A DNA stretch of 64,000 bases from Streptomyces flaveus (GCF_014647675.1 NZ_BMPQ01000002.1:577989-641988), one strand, 5' to 3'; counted from the first letter of the stretch, positions 42,101 to 51,553 are shown. Notes: a model not told the origin generated them from the sequence alone. Numbers and translations: made by a program.

Positions 42101-42752
42101 TGCGCAGGTCGGCGTTGGTGAGCTTGGCGCTCTCCAGGTCGCGCAGCAACGTGGCGTCGTACGCGCGCAGTTCCTCGGGGCGTACGAGGTGTTCGGCGAG
42201 TTCGGAGTCGAGGGTGAGGAGGTCGCTGACCAGGTCGGGGAAGGAGCGGGTGAGCGCGGGGTAGGGCCCAGGGGCCTCGCGCAGAACTCGGGCGGCGAGC
42301 TGGTAGCGGGTGGCGTCGGCCAGGAGGCGTGCGGTGGGTTCGAGCCCGATGCGCAGACCGTGGTCGGTCAGGAGGCGGCCCGCGAAGGCGTGGTACGTGG
42401 AGATGGCGGGCTCGCCGGGCGGGTTGTCGGGGTCGATGACCTCGGGGTCGGTGACGCCGGCCTTGATGAGGGCTTTGCGTACGCGCTCGGCGAGTTCGCC
42501 GGCCGCCTTGTTGGTGAACGTCAGGCCAAGGATCTGTTCGGGGGCGACCTGCCCGGTGCCGACCAGCCACACCACGCGGGCGGCCATCACTGTGGTCTTG
42601 CCGGAGCCGGCTCCGGCCACGATCACCTGCGGGGCGGGCGGTGCGGTGATGCAGGCCGTCTGCTCCGGGGTGAACGGGATGCCGAGGAGCTCCTTGAGCT
42701 GTTCGGGATCGGTGATACTGGCGGGCACCTCAGCGAGGCTAGCCGCGCTCAC
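39162..42752 (-). CDS. adnB: AdnB: UvrD/RecB-like helicase-nuclease subunit
   Basis: A 1196-aa protein: SF1 motor (Walker A VAGAGSGKTTVM, VLLDEYQDTSVAQ, VGDPCQAIYGWRG, LTAHKSKGLEWDVVAVPG, YVTFTRPR) plus a C-terminal RecB-type nuclease (GTRFHAWVE, RGRIDAVYKE, YEIVDWKTSR, LQLALYRLAWAE). With AdnA it resects double-strand breaks. Between motor and nuclease (residues ~864-922) lies an acidic low-complexity insert with FADGPYGEA-like repeats. The start GTG 42752 lacks a ribosome site; GTG 42728 is possible. It is 110 bases downstream of adnA. Confidence 0.9.
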   Translation of the reverse strand: MSAASLAEVPASITDPEQLKELLGIPFTPEQTACITAPPAPQVIVAGAGSGKTTVMAARVVWLVGTGQVAPEQILGLTFTNKAAGELAERVRKALIKAGVTDPEVIDPDNPPGEPAISTYHAFAGRLLTDHGLRIGLEPTARLLADATRYQLAARVLREAPGPYPALTRSFPDLVSDLLTLDSELAEHLVRPEELRAYDATLLRDLESAKLTNADLRKVPETAAARRELAELVGHYRAAKRERDLLDFGDQIALSATLARTRPEVGDIMRDEFRVVLLDEYQDTSVAQRILLAGLFGGGTGHPVTAVGDPCQAIYGWRGASVANLDDFPEHFAHTDGRPATRQALSENRRSGGRLLTLANGLAEPLRARHAGVEALRPAPGAERDGMVRCALLRTHAEELDWLADSIAHLVRTGKAPGEIAVLCRTATDFAEIQGALVARDIPVEVVGLSGLLHLPEVADLVAVCEVLQDPGANASLVRLLTGPRWRIGARDLALLGRRARLLVSHARVGADDDPDRRLAAAVEGVDPAEVISLADALDTFLETPLGGDGDDDGLPFSPDARVRFARLAAELRDLRRSLSDPLMDVLHRVLATTGLEVELSASPHALAARRRETLSNFLDIAASFAANDGEATLLAFLGFLRTAAQYEKGLDNALPGGENTVKVLTAHKSKGLEWDVVAVPGLVTGTFPSTQGREKWTAQGKVLPHELRGDADTLPDIEAWDSRNMKAFHEAMKDHQHTEELRLGYVTFTRPRSLLLGSGHWWGPSQKKPRGPSDFLQALYEHCEAGHGEIEAWADEPEEGEENPALHEATGDHAWPLPLDDAALARRRAAAATVLAHLESEHSHEAAHSSAHDVHAPYDDPDWPPPPEEDEPPYGDGDFADEAPYADEAFHEEAGFADGPYGEADFADGLYGEAEFADESPALPEPWPRNRPRIPRPAPAPDARPHPRDTAPLTPEEARTIASWDRDLDALTGELLRARESVKDVPLPISLTASQMLSLAADPDAFAQELARPMPRPPQRAARRGTRFHAWVETRFEELRLPMLEPEELPGSEAEIADERDLEALKDAFERTPYAHRTPYRVEAPFQLEIAGRVVRGRIDAVYKESDGDGATYEIVDWKTSRSRTADPLQLALYRLAWAEQNGVPLESVKAAFLYVRGGEIVRPENLPDRAALERLLLEEPSSGEPPDQHVGAGR

Positions 42753-42862
42753 TGACAGCGGGGGCCGCCACAGCCGCCGGGCCGGAAGATGCGCTGGTCA
42801 GCACACGTGGTGCGGTACGTCACTTCCGACATCTCTTGACGACGCGGCACCCCGGTGCAGGG

Positions 42863-45800
42863 TCACTCGACCACGTGGCGTCCCTCGGGTTGTGCGCTGC
42901 ACGACGCCCGGAACGCGCAGTGTGTGCAGTGCTGTCCTGTGCTCGGGGTGAACCGCTCGTCGAGGACCTTGCCCGCGGCGGTGGCAAGGAGGTCGCCGAT
43001 CCACTCCCCGGAGAGGGGCTCTTGGGCCTGCACCTTCGGCAGGGTCTCGCCGCCGTCCTTCCTGGGGGCGCCCTGGCGGAGCTGGACGAGTTCGGCGCCG
43101 CCCGGGTCGGGGCGCTCGCCTTCGAAGGCCTCGTCGACGGCGCCCTCGCGTACGGCGAGCTGGTAGACGGCGAGTTGGGGGTGGTGGGCCACGTCGGCGG
43201 CGGTCGGTGCCTGTTTGCCGGTCTTGAAGTCGACTACGTAGGCGCGGCCTTCGGTGTCCCGCTCGACGCGGTCCATGGAGCCGCGGATGCGTACTTCGTA
43301 GGAGCCCGCTTCGAGGGTGACGTCGAAGTCGTGCTCGCTGGCCACCGGCGTACGGCCCGCACGGTCCAGCACATGCCACTTCAGGAAGCGTTCGAGCGCC
43401 ACGCGTGCGTGCTCCTTCTCCTGCGCCGACTTCCAGGGGGCGTCGAAGGCGAGCGCGTTCCACACGGAGTCGAGGCGCTCCATGAGGACGGCGAGGTCGG
43501 CGGGACTGCGTCCGGAGGCGACCTCGTCGGCCAGCACGTGCACCACATTGCCGAAGCCCTGGGCGGCGGTCGCGGGGGCGTCGGCCTTCACCTCGCGGCC
43601 GAGGAACCACTGGAGGGCGCAGGTGTTGGCGAGTTGGTCGAGTGCGCTCCCGGAGAGCACGACGGGCTGGTCGCGGTCGCGCAGCGGAACCTTGCTCTCG
43701 GTCGGCTCGTACATGCCCCACCAGCGGTAGGGGTGCGCGGACGGCACGAGAGGGCGGCCGTCCTCGTCGCCGAGCGCGGCGAGCCGGGCCAGGCGGCGGG
43801 CGGCGGCCTCCCTGAGGGTGTCCGAGACGCGGGGGTCGACGATCGTGGCGCGCAGTTCGGCGACGAGGGCGGCGACGGACAGGGGGCGGCGGGGGCGGCC
43901 GGTGACGTCCTTGGGTTCGACGCCGAGTTCGGTGAGGAAGCGGGACGGCTGGTCTCCGTCGTCGGCGGGGGCCTTCACGGCGGTGACGACGAGACGTTCA
44001 CGCGCGCGCGTGGCGGCCACGTAGAACAAACGGCGTTCTTCGGAGAGCAGCGCCCCTGGGGTGAGCGGTTCGGCGAGGCCGTCGCGTCCGATGCGGTCGG
44101 CCTCCAGAAGGGAGCCTCTGCGGCGCAGGTCCGGCCACAGGCCCTCCTGGACGCCCGCGACGACGACCAGGCGCCATTCAAGGCCCTTGGAGCGGTGTGC
44201 CGTCATCAGGCGTACGGCCTCGGGGCGTACGGCCCTGCGGGTGAGCGTGTCGGCGGCGATGTCCTCGGCCTCGATCTCCTCGAGGAAGTTGAGGGCGCCA
44301 CGGCCACCTGTGCGTTCCTCGGCGCGGGCCGCCGTCGCGAACAGCGCGCACACGGCGTCGAGGTCGCGGTCCGCGTTGCGGCCGGCCGCGCCGCCGCGCC
44401 GGGCGGCCCGCTCCAGGCGCTGAGGCCACGGTGTGCCGTCCCACAGCTCCCAGAGCGCCTCCTCGGCGGTGCCGCCGCCGGCGAGGCGCTCACGGGCCTT
44501 GCGCAGCAACGCGCCCAGACGTTGGGCTCCGCGCGCGTACGAGGGGTCGTGTGCGACCAGCCGCTCCGGCTCGGCCAGCGCCCGTGCCAGCAACTCGTCC
44601 GAGGGCGGCGGGACGAGATTGCCCCCGGCACGCTCCTCCTCGCGCAGAGCACGGCCCAGGCGGCGCAGATCGGCGGCGTCCATGCCGGCCAGCGGGGAGG
44701 CGAGGAGGGTGAGCGCGGTCTCGGTGTCGAGCCAGGGTGCTTCCGGAACGACGACGGCCTCGGGCTCGGCGGCATCGTCGGTGGGAGCAGGGGTGACGGT
44801 GTCCGCGCGCGCGGACTCGGCACTTCCCTCAGCCGACCCCTCTCTGTCGGCACCCGCCCCGGCCCCGGCTCCGGCCCGCTCGGCTGCCCCCGCTGCATCC
44901 CGGAGTGCCGCCTCGGCCACCGCCTTGAGAGCCGTCAACAGGGGTGCCACCGCCGGTTCATGGCGCAGGGGAAGGTCGTCGCCGTCTATGTCGAGGGGGA
45001 CGCCGGCCGCGGTGAGGGTGCGGCGGACGGTCGGGATGGTGCGGTGCCCGGCGCGTACCAGGACGGCCATCTCGCTCCAGGGGACGCCGTCCTCCAGGTG
45101 GGCGCGGCGGAGGATGTCCGCGATGTTGTCCAGCTCCGTGCCGGAGGTCGGGTACGTGTAGGCCTCGACGCAGCCATCGTCCTGTACGGGAGTCAGCTCC
45201 CGGTGGGCGCGGACCTTCTCCGCCGGGAGGCGAGTCAGAGGCATGCGCCGGGTCAGCAGCCGGGTGGCGGCCAGCAGTCCGGCGCCCGACCGGCGTGACG
45301 TCCTCAGGACCTCGACGGGCGCCGGAGTGCCGTCCGCGCGCGGGAAGGCCTCCGGGAACTCCAGAATGCCGTTCACATCGGCGCCCCGGAACGCGTAGAT
45401 CGACTGGTCGGGGTCGCCGAAGGCTACAAGGGTGTTTCCGCCGCCCGCGAGTCCGTGCAGCAGCCGTACCTGCGCCGGATCGGTGTCCTGGTACTCGTCG
45501 ACGAAGACCGCGTCGTACTGCGCGACGAGCCGCGCGGCAACCTCGGGACGGCGGGCGAGCAGCACCGCGCGGTGCACCAGTTCCGCGTAATCGAGCACTC
45601 CTTGCATATCGAGAACGTCGAGATACTCGGCGAGGAAGGCGGCCGCGGCGCGCCAGTCGGGACGGCCGATGCGGGAGGCGAACGAGTCCAGCGCGTCCGG
45701 ACCGAGCCCCAGTTCACGGCTGCGGGCCAGCACCGCGCGAACCTCGTCGGCGAAGCCGCGCGTCGTCAGGCAGGCGCGCAGCTCGTCCGGCCAGCGCACA

Positions 45801-46297
45801 TGGGCGAGGCCGAGCCGCTCCAGGTCGGGCTGGCCCGCGAGGAGTTCACGCACGGCCACGTCCTGTTCGGGGCCGGAGAGCAGCCGCAGCGGCTCCACGA
45901 AGAGGTTGCTGTCCTGGTGGGCGCGGACCAGGGCGTAGCAGAAGGAGTGGAACGTGGTCGCCTGGGGCGCGCCGGCCGCCCCTATGCGCAGCGCCATGCG
46001 GTCGCGCAGCTCCACGGCGGCCTTGCGGCTGAACGTCAGCACCAGGATCCGCTCGGGGTCCGTACCGCGCCCGATCCGGGCCGCCACCGACTCCACGAGT
46101 GTCGTCGTCTTGCCGGTGCCCGGACCTGCGAGGACGAGCAGCGGGCCCCCCTTGTGGTCAACCACTGACCGCTGAGCTGCGTCCAAAAGAGGGGGATCCA
46201 CCCGGACCGGCGGGGTACGCACCAGTCGGTAAGCGCCACGGTTCCCCTGTCGCCCCTGGTGGTGCGACAGGCGCCTGGTGGAGAAAGAGGAGCTCAC
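42863..46297 (-). CDS. adnA: AdnA: UvrD-like helicase with Fe-S nuclease
   Basis: A 1144-aa protein: Walker A LAGPGTGKTTTL, VFVDEYQDTDPAQ, FGDPDQSIYAFRG, MTAHRSKGLEWRLVVVAG, FYVAATRARERL. The C-terminal nuclease has FGNVVHVLADE, RGSMDRVERD, YVVDFKTGK and HPQLAVYQLAV. The four Cys of an AddB-type iron-sulfur cluster are visible (Cys in LANTCALQWF, then CTHCAFRASC). An A/E/G-rich linker interrupts the motor near residue 475-530. AdnAB replaces RecBCD/AddAB in actinobacteria; the gene order matches Rv3202c-Rv3201c. Confidence 0.92.
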   Translation of the reverse strand: MSSSFSTRRLSHHQGRQGNRGAYRLVRTPPVRVDPPLLDAAQRSVVDHKGGPLLVLAGPGTGKTTTLVESVAARIGRGTDPERILVLTFSRKAAVELRDRMALRIGAAGAPQATTFHSFCYALVRAHQDSNLFVEPLRLLSGPEQDVAVRELLAGQPDLERLGLAHVRWPDELRACLTTRGFADEVRAVLARSRELGLGPDALDSFASRIGRPDWRAAAAFLAEYLDVLDMQGVLDYAELVHRAVLLARRPEVAARLVAQYDAVFVDEYQDTDPAQVRLLHGLAGGGNTLVAFGDPDQSIYAFRGADVNGILEFPEAFPRADGTPAPVEVLRTSRRSGAGLLAATRLLTRRMPLTRLPAEKVRAHRELTPVQDDGCVEAYTYPTSGTELDNIADILRRAHLEDGVPWSEMAVLVRAGHRTIPTVRRTLTAAGVPLDIDGDDLPLRHEPAVAPLLTALKAVAEAALRDAAGAAERAGAGAGAGADREGSAEGSAESARADTVTPAPTDDAAEPEAVVVPEAPWLDTETALTLLASPLAGMDAADLRRLGRALREEERAGGNLVPPPSDELLARALAEPERLVAHDPSYARGAQRLGALLRKARERLAGGGTAEEALWELWDGTPWPQRLERAARRGGAAGRNADRDLDAVCALFATAARAEERTGGRGALNFLEEIEAEDIAADTLTRRAVRPEAVRLMTAHRSKGLEWRLVVVAGVQEGLWPDLRRRGSLLEADRIGRDGLAEPLTPGALLSEERRLFYVAATRARERLVVTAVKAPADDGDQPSRFLTELGVEPKDVTGRPRRPLSVAALVAELRATIVDPRVSDTLREAAARRLARLAALGDEDGRPLVPSAHPYRWWGMYEPTESKVPLRDRDQPVVLSGSALDQLANTCALQWFLGREVKADAPATAAQGFGNVVHVLADEVASGRSPADLAVLMERLDSVWNALAFDAPWKSAQEKEHARVALERFLKWHVLDRAGRTPVASEHDFDVTLEAGSYEVRIRGSMDRVERDTEGRAYVVDFKTGKQAPTAADVAHHPQLAVYQLAVREGAVDEAFEGERPDPGGAELVQLRQGAPRKDGGETLPKVQAQEPLSGEWIGDLLATAAGKVLDERFTPSTGQHCTHCAFRASCSAQPEGRHVVE

Positions 46298-46406
46298 GTG
46301 GTTCGCCGGTCCTGGTGGGTGTGCTGGTTGGCTTACCGCCGCGCGTGGGCGGCGGTGGCCGCGTGGTGAGGGGGATGCGCGCCGTTGACGCTACGCCCGC
46401 GAGGAC

Positions 46407-46427
46407 AGCGGAAGGAGGGCTTCCGCT
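46407..46427. terminator. Hairpin between the alkyltransferase-like gene and adnA
   Basis: AGCGGAAG pairs with CTTCCGCT around GAGGG, followed by a T/C-rich stretch on the plus strand. It lies in the 257-base gap downstream of the alkyltransferase-like gene; no other feature is recognisable there. Confidence 0.45.
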
Positions 46428-46554
46428 TCTTCCCTCCCATCCCTCAGAACGCTTCTGTCCCCCGCATCACGAACGTACGCCATGCCACGGACGTGCCCAG
46501 TTTCCCCCGTACGGGCCGCTGATCCCCCTTTCGGGCGTCCGATGGCGGAAGCTG

Positions 46555-46920
46555 TCAAGTGTGACGTTCCGCGCGCTGCTCGCCGTCCCACCGCGCTCGC
46601 TTCATGTCGACGCGCGGCAGGTGGCCTTCGGAGGCCCTGCTCGCCTCCTTCAGGGGTGTGCCCTCCGCCTGGTAGTGGCCGAGGGCCTGCAGTTCGTGCC
46701 CCGGGAGCAGCACGCCGTCCGCGCGTATGACGCGCCACCACGGGACGGCTCCTCCGTAGAGGGCCATCACACGGCCGACCTGGCGCGGCCCCCCTTCCTC
46801 GAGCCACTCGGCGACGTCCCCGTACGTCATGACGCGGCCGGGCGGGATCAGCTCGGCGACCTCAAGGACTCGCTCCGCGTACTCCGGCAGGGCGTCCGCC
46901 GGAAGACTCTCCTCGCTCAT
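46555..46920 (-). CDS. Alkyltransferase-like DNA-repair protein (ATL)
   Basis: A 121-aa protein of the MGMT C-terminal fold (AELIPPGRVMTYGDVAEWLEEGGPRQVGRVM). Where methyltransferases have PCHR it has PWWRVIRADG, so the alkyl-acceptor Cys is replaced by Trp. ATLs bind O6-alkylguanine and flag it to nucleotide excision repair. The start could be ATG 46920 or ATG 46929. The neighbouring adnAB genes support a repair context; the mycobacterial equivalent is Rv3204. Confidence 0.88.
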   Translation of the reverse strand: MSEESLPADALPEYAERVLEVAELIPPGRVMTYGDVAEWLEEGGPRQVGRVMALYGGAVPWWRVIRADGVLLPGHELQALGHYQAEGTPLKEASRASEGHLPRVDMKRARWDGEQRAERHT

Positions 46921-47105
46921 CCGCCCCATCCTGCCCCACCCCACCGACAACGTGACGGAGCGGTTACGGGACGTATACCTCGCCCGGGAGCGGCACTTCG
47001 GGCAGACTGTGCGCCCCCGCAATGCCCCCTGATGCCCCTCTGTGTCGGTGGGGCATGCCACCATCATCCGGGCGGTGACTGGTGATACGAGATCAAGAAG
47101 AGACG

Positions 47106-49898
47106 ATGAAACAGCAGGGCGTGCACCCCGAAGACGCGGAGGGCACCTCTGAGGTTTCGTCGCGCCCGGACACCGGCGACGACTCGGACGAGCGCACCTC
47201 GGACGCACACAAGAAGGGCGACCACACCTCGGACGCGTACAAGAAGAAGGGTGTCCCGGCCGCCGGCATCCCGGACTCCGAAGCCGACGACGTCCACTCC
47301 GAAGCGGTCGAGGGCGACGAACCGCTGCTCCCCGCACGCGTGCACCGTCCCTCCGATCTGATGCGTCTCCTGGTGGGCGTCCTCGCGGTCGCGGTGCTGC
47401 TGGGGATCGCCGCGTTCGCGCACGGCACGACGTCGGGACTCGCCCAGGACATCAACAAGGGCACCGACGAGGCACCCGACCTGCTGAGCGAGATCGCGGG
47501 GCTCGCGTCGAGCATCGCGATCCTCCTGGTGCCGGTCGCCTTCGCCATCGAGCGGCTGATCAAGCGGGACGGACTACGGATCGCCGACGGTGTGCTGGCC
47601 GCGGTCCTCGCTCACGGCGTGACACTCGCCACAGACCTCTGGGTCGCCAAGGCCGCCCCGGACTCGATCCAGAAGGCGCTCACGCAGCCCTTGCCGCAGG
47701 ACATCCACGCCCTCACCGACCCGGTGCACGGCTATCTGGCGCCGGTCATCGCGTACATGACAGCCGTCGGCATGGCACGGCGGCCACGCTGGCGTGCGGT
47801 GCTGTGGGTGGTGCTGCTGCTCGACGCCTTCTCCATGCTGGTCACCGGCTACACGACACCCTTCTCGATCATCCTGACGGTGCTGATCGGCTGGAGCGTG
47901 GCGTACGGGACGCTGTACGCGGTCGGCTCGCCGAACGTGCGGCCCACGGGGCGGACGCTGATGGCGGGCCTGCGGCATGTCGGCTTCCATCCGGTGAGCG
48001 CCTCCCGTGAGGAGACACCGGAGTCCACCGAGAGCGGCGACCGCGGGCGCCGGTACTTCGTGACGCTGGAGGACGGCCGGCCGCTGGACGTCACGGTGGT
48101 CGACCGTGAGCAGCAGGCGCAGGGCTTCTTCTACCGCGTGTGGCGGCGTCTGACGCTGCGGGGCATCACCACGCGCCGCAGCCTCCAGTCGCTGCGCCAG
48201 GCTCTGGAGCAGGAGGCGCTTCTCGCGTACGCGGCCATCGCGGCCGGAGCCAACGCGCCCAAGCTGATCGCCACCTCCGAACTGGGCCCGGACGCAGTGA
48301 TGCTCGTCTACGAGCACATCGGCGGCCGCACGCTGGACTCGCTGCCGGACGAGGAGATCACCGACGAGCTGCTGCGCGACACCTGGCATCAGGTGCAGGC
48401 GCTGCAGTCGCGGCGCATCGCGCACCGCAGGCTGGCGGGCGACGCGATTCTGGTGGATCGTTCTGGCACGGTGATCCTCACCGATCTGCGCGGCGGTGAG
48501 ATCGCGGCCGGTGAGCTGCTGTTGCGCATGGACATCGCCCAGTTGGTGACCACGCTGGCCCTGCGGGTCGGCGCGGAGCGTGCGGTGGCCTCGGCGGTCG
48601 AGGTGCTCGGCCCCGACACGGTCGCCGACTGCCTGCCGATGCTGCAGCCCATCGCGCTGACGCGCGCCACGCGCGCGACGCTGCGAAAACTGGCCCGGGA
48701 GCGGGCGCAGCGGGAGCGTGAGGCCGTGCTGGAGGCCTCTCGGCATGCCAGGCTGGGACGCACCGCCGAGGAAGCCGAGGAAGACACCGGGCCCGTCGTA
48801 CTCGAAAAGCCCGACAAGAAGGCCGTACGGGCCGAGAAACGCTCCGAGAAGCGGGCGATCGACGAGGCTCTGGAAGAGGCACGCGAGGAGGATCTGCTCA
48901 CCCAGATCCGCCACCAGGTGCTGCTGATCAGGCCGCAGGCGCCGGTCGAACCGGCCCGCCTGGAGCGCATCCGGCCGCGCACGCTGATCAGCTTCATCGC
49001 CGGTGCCATCGGCGCGTACTTCCTGCTGTCGCAACTCACGCACATCGAGTTCGGCACGCTCTTCGACAACGCCGAGTGGGGCTGGGTCGCCGCGGCCGTG
49101 CTCTTCTCGGCGCTGAGCTACTTCGCGGCAGCCATGAGCCTGCTGGGCTTCGTGCCCGAGCGGGTGCCCTTCCTGCGGGCTGTGGCGGCGCAGGTCGCCG
49201 GGTCCTTCGTGAAGATCGTGGCGCCCGCGGCGGTGGGCGGCGTCGCCCTCAACACGCGCTTCCTGCAGCGCGCGGGAGTGCGGCCGGGCCTGGCGGTGGC
49301 GAGTGTCGGTGCCTCGCAGCTGTTCGGTCTGGGCAGCCACATCGTGTTGCTGCTGGCCTTCGGTTACCTGACCGGAACGGAGAAGACGCCGTCGCTGTCG
49401 CCGTCCCGCACGGTGATCGCGGGTCTGCTGACGGTCGCGGTGCTGGTGCTGGTGATGAGCTCGATTCCGTTCCTGCGGAAATTCGTCGTCACGCGCGTGC
49501 GGTCGCTTTTCGCGGGTGTCATCCCCCGCATGCTCGACGTGCTCCAGCGACCGCAGAAGCTCATCACCGGTATCGGCGGCATGGTGTTGCTGACGGCCTG
49601 CTTCGTGATGTGCCTGGACGCGTCGATCCGGGCGTTCGGCGGCGACGACATGCCCGCGCTCAGCCTCGCCAGCGTCGCCGTCGTCTTCCTCGCCGGTAAC
49701 GCGCTGGGCTCGGCCGCTCCGACCCCCGGCGGCGTGGGCGCGGTCGAGGCGACCCTCACGGTCGGCCTGATCGCCGTGGGCCTGCCCAAGGAGGTCGCGG
49801 CGCCCGCGGTGCTGCTCTACCGGCTGCTCACGCTGTGGCTGCCGGTGCTGCCCGGGTGGCTGTTCTTCAACTACCTGACCCGCAAGGGCGCGCTCTAG
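47106..49898 (+). CDS. Flippase-like (LPG-synthase TM) protein with degenerate kinase-like domain
   Basis: A 930-aa membrane protein in three parts. After a charged N-terminus, residues ~85-260 form about six helices. Residues ~300-620 are soluble and kinase-like: AIAAGANAPKLIATSELGPDAVMLVYEHI, then RIAHRRLAGDAILVDRSGTVILTDLRGGEIA, where HRD appears as HRR and DFG as DLR. Residues ~635-925 form a lysylphosphatidylglycerol-synthase/flippase-like membrane domain (APAAVGGVALNTRFLQRAG, TPGGVGAVEATLT). It probably moves or modifies a lipid-linked envelope component. Confidence 0.8.
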   Translation: MKQQGVHPEDAEGTSEVSSRPDTGDDSDERTSDAHKKGDHTSDAYKKKGVPAAGIPDSEADDVHSEAVEGDEPLLPARVHRPSDLMRLLVGVLAVAVLLGIAAFAHGTTSGLAQDINKGTDEAPDLLSEIAGLASSIAILLVPVAFAIERLIKRDGLRIADGVLAAVLAHGVTLATDLWVAKAAPDSIQKALTQPLPQDIHALTDPVHGYLAPVIAYMTAVGMARRPRWRAVLWVVLLLDAFSMLVTGYTTPFSIILTVLIGWSVAYGTLYAVGSPNVRPTGRTLMAGLRHVGFHPVSASREETPESTESGDRGRRYFVTLEDGRPLDVTVVDREQQAQGFFYRVWRRLTLRGITTRRSLQSLRQALEQEALLAYAAIAAGANAPKLIATSELGPDAVMLVYEHIGGRTLDSLPDEEITDELLRDTWHQVQALQSRRIAHRRLAGDAILVDRSGTVILTDLRGGEIAAGELLLRMDIAQLVTTLALRVGAERAVASAVEVLGPDTVADCLPMLQPIALTRATRATLRKLARERAQREREAVLEASRHARLGRTAEEAEEDTGPVVLEKPDKKAVRAEKRSEKRAIDEALEEAREEDLLTQIRHQVLLIRPQAPVEPARLERIRPRTLISFIAGAIGAYFLLSQLTHIEFGTLFDNAEWGWVAAAVLFSALSYFAAAMSLLGFVPERVPFLRAVAAQVAGSFVKIVAPAAVGGVALNTRFLQRAGVRPGLAVASVGASQLFGLGSHIVLLLAFGYLTGTEKTPSLSPSRTVIAGLLTVAVLVLVMSSIPFLRKFVVTRVRSLFAGVIPRMLDVLQRPQKLITGIGGMVLLTACFVMCLDASIRAFGGDDMPALSLASVAVVFLAGNALGSAAPTPGGVGAVEATLTVGLIAVGLPKEVAAPAVLLYRLLTLWLPVLPGWLFFNYLTRKGAL

Positions 49899-49979
49899 GG
49901 CCTCTCCGGACAGACCCAGCCCTCACCCGCACAGCCCGCGCCCCGAGCGTCCCGTCCTCCACGAGCTCAGGATGGGAAC

Positions 49980-51527
49980 GTGCCGAATCCTTCCCGGCTG
50001 CGCGCCGCTGCCCTGACCGCCGTTCTTGTGCTGTCCGTGACCGTGGCCGGGTGCGACAGCGACGCCGCCGACAAGGACGAGGACCCGGCGGCGCAGGAGC
50101 TGAGCTGGAAGGACTGCCCGGCACCGTCCGAGTCCCAGGGAGGCGGAGAGGCCCCGTCGGCTCTGCCGAACGACGACCAGTGGCAGTGCACGACTCTGAA
50201 GGTGCCCCTCGACTGGGACGAGCCCAAGGGAGACACGATCGGGCTCGCGCTGATCCGGGCGGAGGCGAGCGGCGCCGAGGAGAAGCAGATCGGCTCACTG
50301 GTCTTCAACTTCGGCGGCCCCGGATCCTCGGGAGTGGCCTCGCTGCCCGCGTTCGCCAACAAGTTCGCGCACCTGCGCACCCGCTACGACCTGGTCAGCT
50401 TCGACCCGCGCGGGGTCGGCCGCAGCGCGGGCGTGGAGTGCTTGAGTGACGAACAGCTCGACGAGTACTTCCAGCAGGACGCCACCCCCGACAACGCCGC
50501 AGAGCGGAGAGCACTCCTGGAGGACACGAAAGCGTTCAACTCGGCCTGCGAGAAGAACTCCGGGAAGATCCTCCCGCACCTGCGCACCACCGACGCGGCC
50601 CGCGATCTGGAACTGATGCGGCAGGCCCTCGGCGACGACAAGCTGCACTACTTCGGCATCTCGTACGGCACCGAACTGGGCGGTGTCTACGCCCACTTGT
50701 TCCCCAAGAAGGTGGGGCGGACCGTCTTCGACGCCGTTGTGGACCCGACACGGAATCCGGAGCAGGGTTCGCTCGGGCAGGCCAAGGGCTTCCAGCTCGC
50801 GCTCGACAACTTCGCCGAGGACTGCACCTCGAAGCAGGAGCCATGCCCGCTCGGCGACACCGTGCAGGACGTCAAGGACCGGATCGCCGGGCTGCTCAAG
50901 AACCTCGACAGCAAGCCGATCCCGGGCGCCTTCCCGCGCGAGCTGACCCAGACCGTCGCCACCAGCGGCATCGCGCAAGCGCTCTACTCACGGGATTACT
51001 GGGAGTACCTCACCCAGGGGCTCCAGCAGGCGTACGCCGGTGACGGCACGGTGCTGATGCTGTTGGCCGACGCGATGAACGGACGGAACGAGAACGGCGA
51101 ATACAGCAACATCGCCGCCGCCAACGTCTCCATCAACTGCGCGGACAGCAAGCCGCGTTACACCACGGCCGATGTGGAGGAGAAGCTTCCGCAGTTCCGC
51201 GAGGCCTCTCCCCTGTTCGGCGACTATCTGGCGTGGGGCCTGCTCGGCTGCACGGACTGGCCCGTGCCGGGAGCCGTCGACGACCCCGCCGTGAGCGCCG
51301 CCGGGGCAGCACCGATCCTGGTGATCGGCAACACCGGCGACCCGGCCACGCCGTACGAGGGCGCCCGCAAGATGGCGGACGAGCTGGGCAAGGGCGTCGG
51401 CGTCGAGTTGACGTACCGGGGCCAGGGACATGGCGCATACGGCAGCGGGAACAAGTGCGTGCGTGACGCGGTGGACGGCTATCTGCTGGACGGCAGGGTC
51501 CCGTCGCCGGGCCAGGTTTGCTCATAA
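49980..51527 (+). CDS. Secreted tripeptidyl aminopeptidase-type lipoprotein (copy 1)
   Basis: A 515-aa alpha/beta-hydrolase of the TAP/SlpD-E type. The signal peptide ends in lipobox VTVAGC (Cys25). Catalytic elements are FNFGGPGSSG (oxyanion), FGISYGTELGG (Ser nucleophile), ILVIGNTGDPATPY (Asp) and GQGHGAYG (His). It would act on the cell surface as an exopeptidase releasing N-terminal tripeptides. GTG 49980 follows AGGATGG. A close paralogue follows in tandem. Confidence 0.9.
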   Translation: MPNPSRLRAAALTAVLVLSVTVAGCDSDAADKDEDPAAQELSWKDCPAPSESQGGGEAPSALPNDDQWQCTTLKVPLDWDEPKGDTIGLALIRAEASGAEEKQIGSLVFNFGGPGSSGVASLPAFANKFAHLRTRYDLVSFDPRGVGRSAGVECLSDEQLDEYFQQDATPDNAAERRALLEDTKAFNSACEKNSGKILPHLRTTDAARDLELMRQALGDDKLHYFGISYGTELGGVYAHLFPKKVGRTVFDAVVDPTRNPEQGSLGQAKGFQLALDNFAEDCTSKQEPCPLGDTVQDVKDRIAGLLKNLDSKPIPGAFPRELTQTVATSGIAQALYSRDYWEYLTQGLQQAYAGDGTVLMLLADAMNGRNENGEYSNIAAANVSINCADSKPRYTTADVEEKLPQFREASPLFGDYLAWGLLGCTDWPVPGAVDDPAVSAAGAAPILVIGNTGDPATPYEGARKMADELGKGVGVELTYRGQGHGAYGSGNKCVRDAVDGYLLDGRVPSPGQVCS

Positions 51528-51544
51528 AAGAGCAGGTCACAGAG

Positions 51545-51553
51545 TTATCCACA
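51545..51553 (+). other. DnaA-box-like 9-mer (TTATCCACA)
   Basis: TTATCCACA lies in the 116-base gap between the two peptidase paralogues, within GTTATCCACAGGCTG, an exact copy of the 15-mer at 30987-31001 (opposite strand). Confidence 0.4.

Noticed and set aside
39114..42755. A 1213-codon plus-strand ORF opposite adnB
   Set aside because: It is the mirror of the helicase-nuclease gene; the composition is the Gly/Val/Arg-rich antisense pattern and no family motifs are present.
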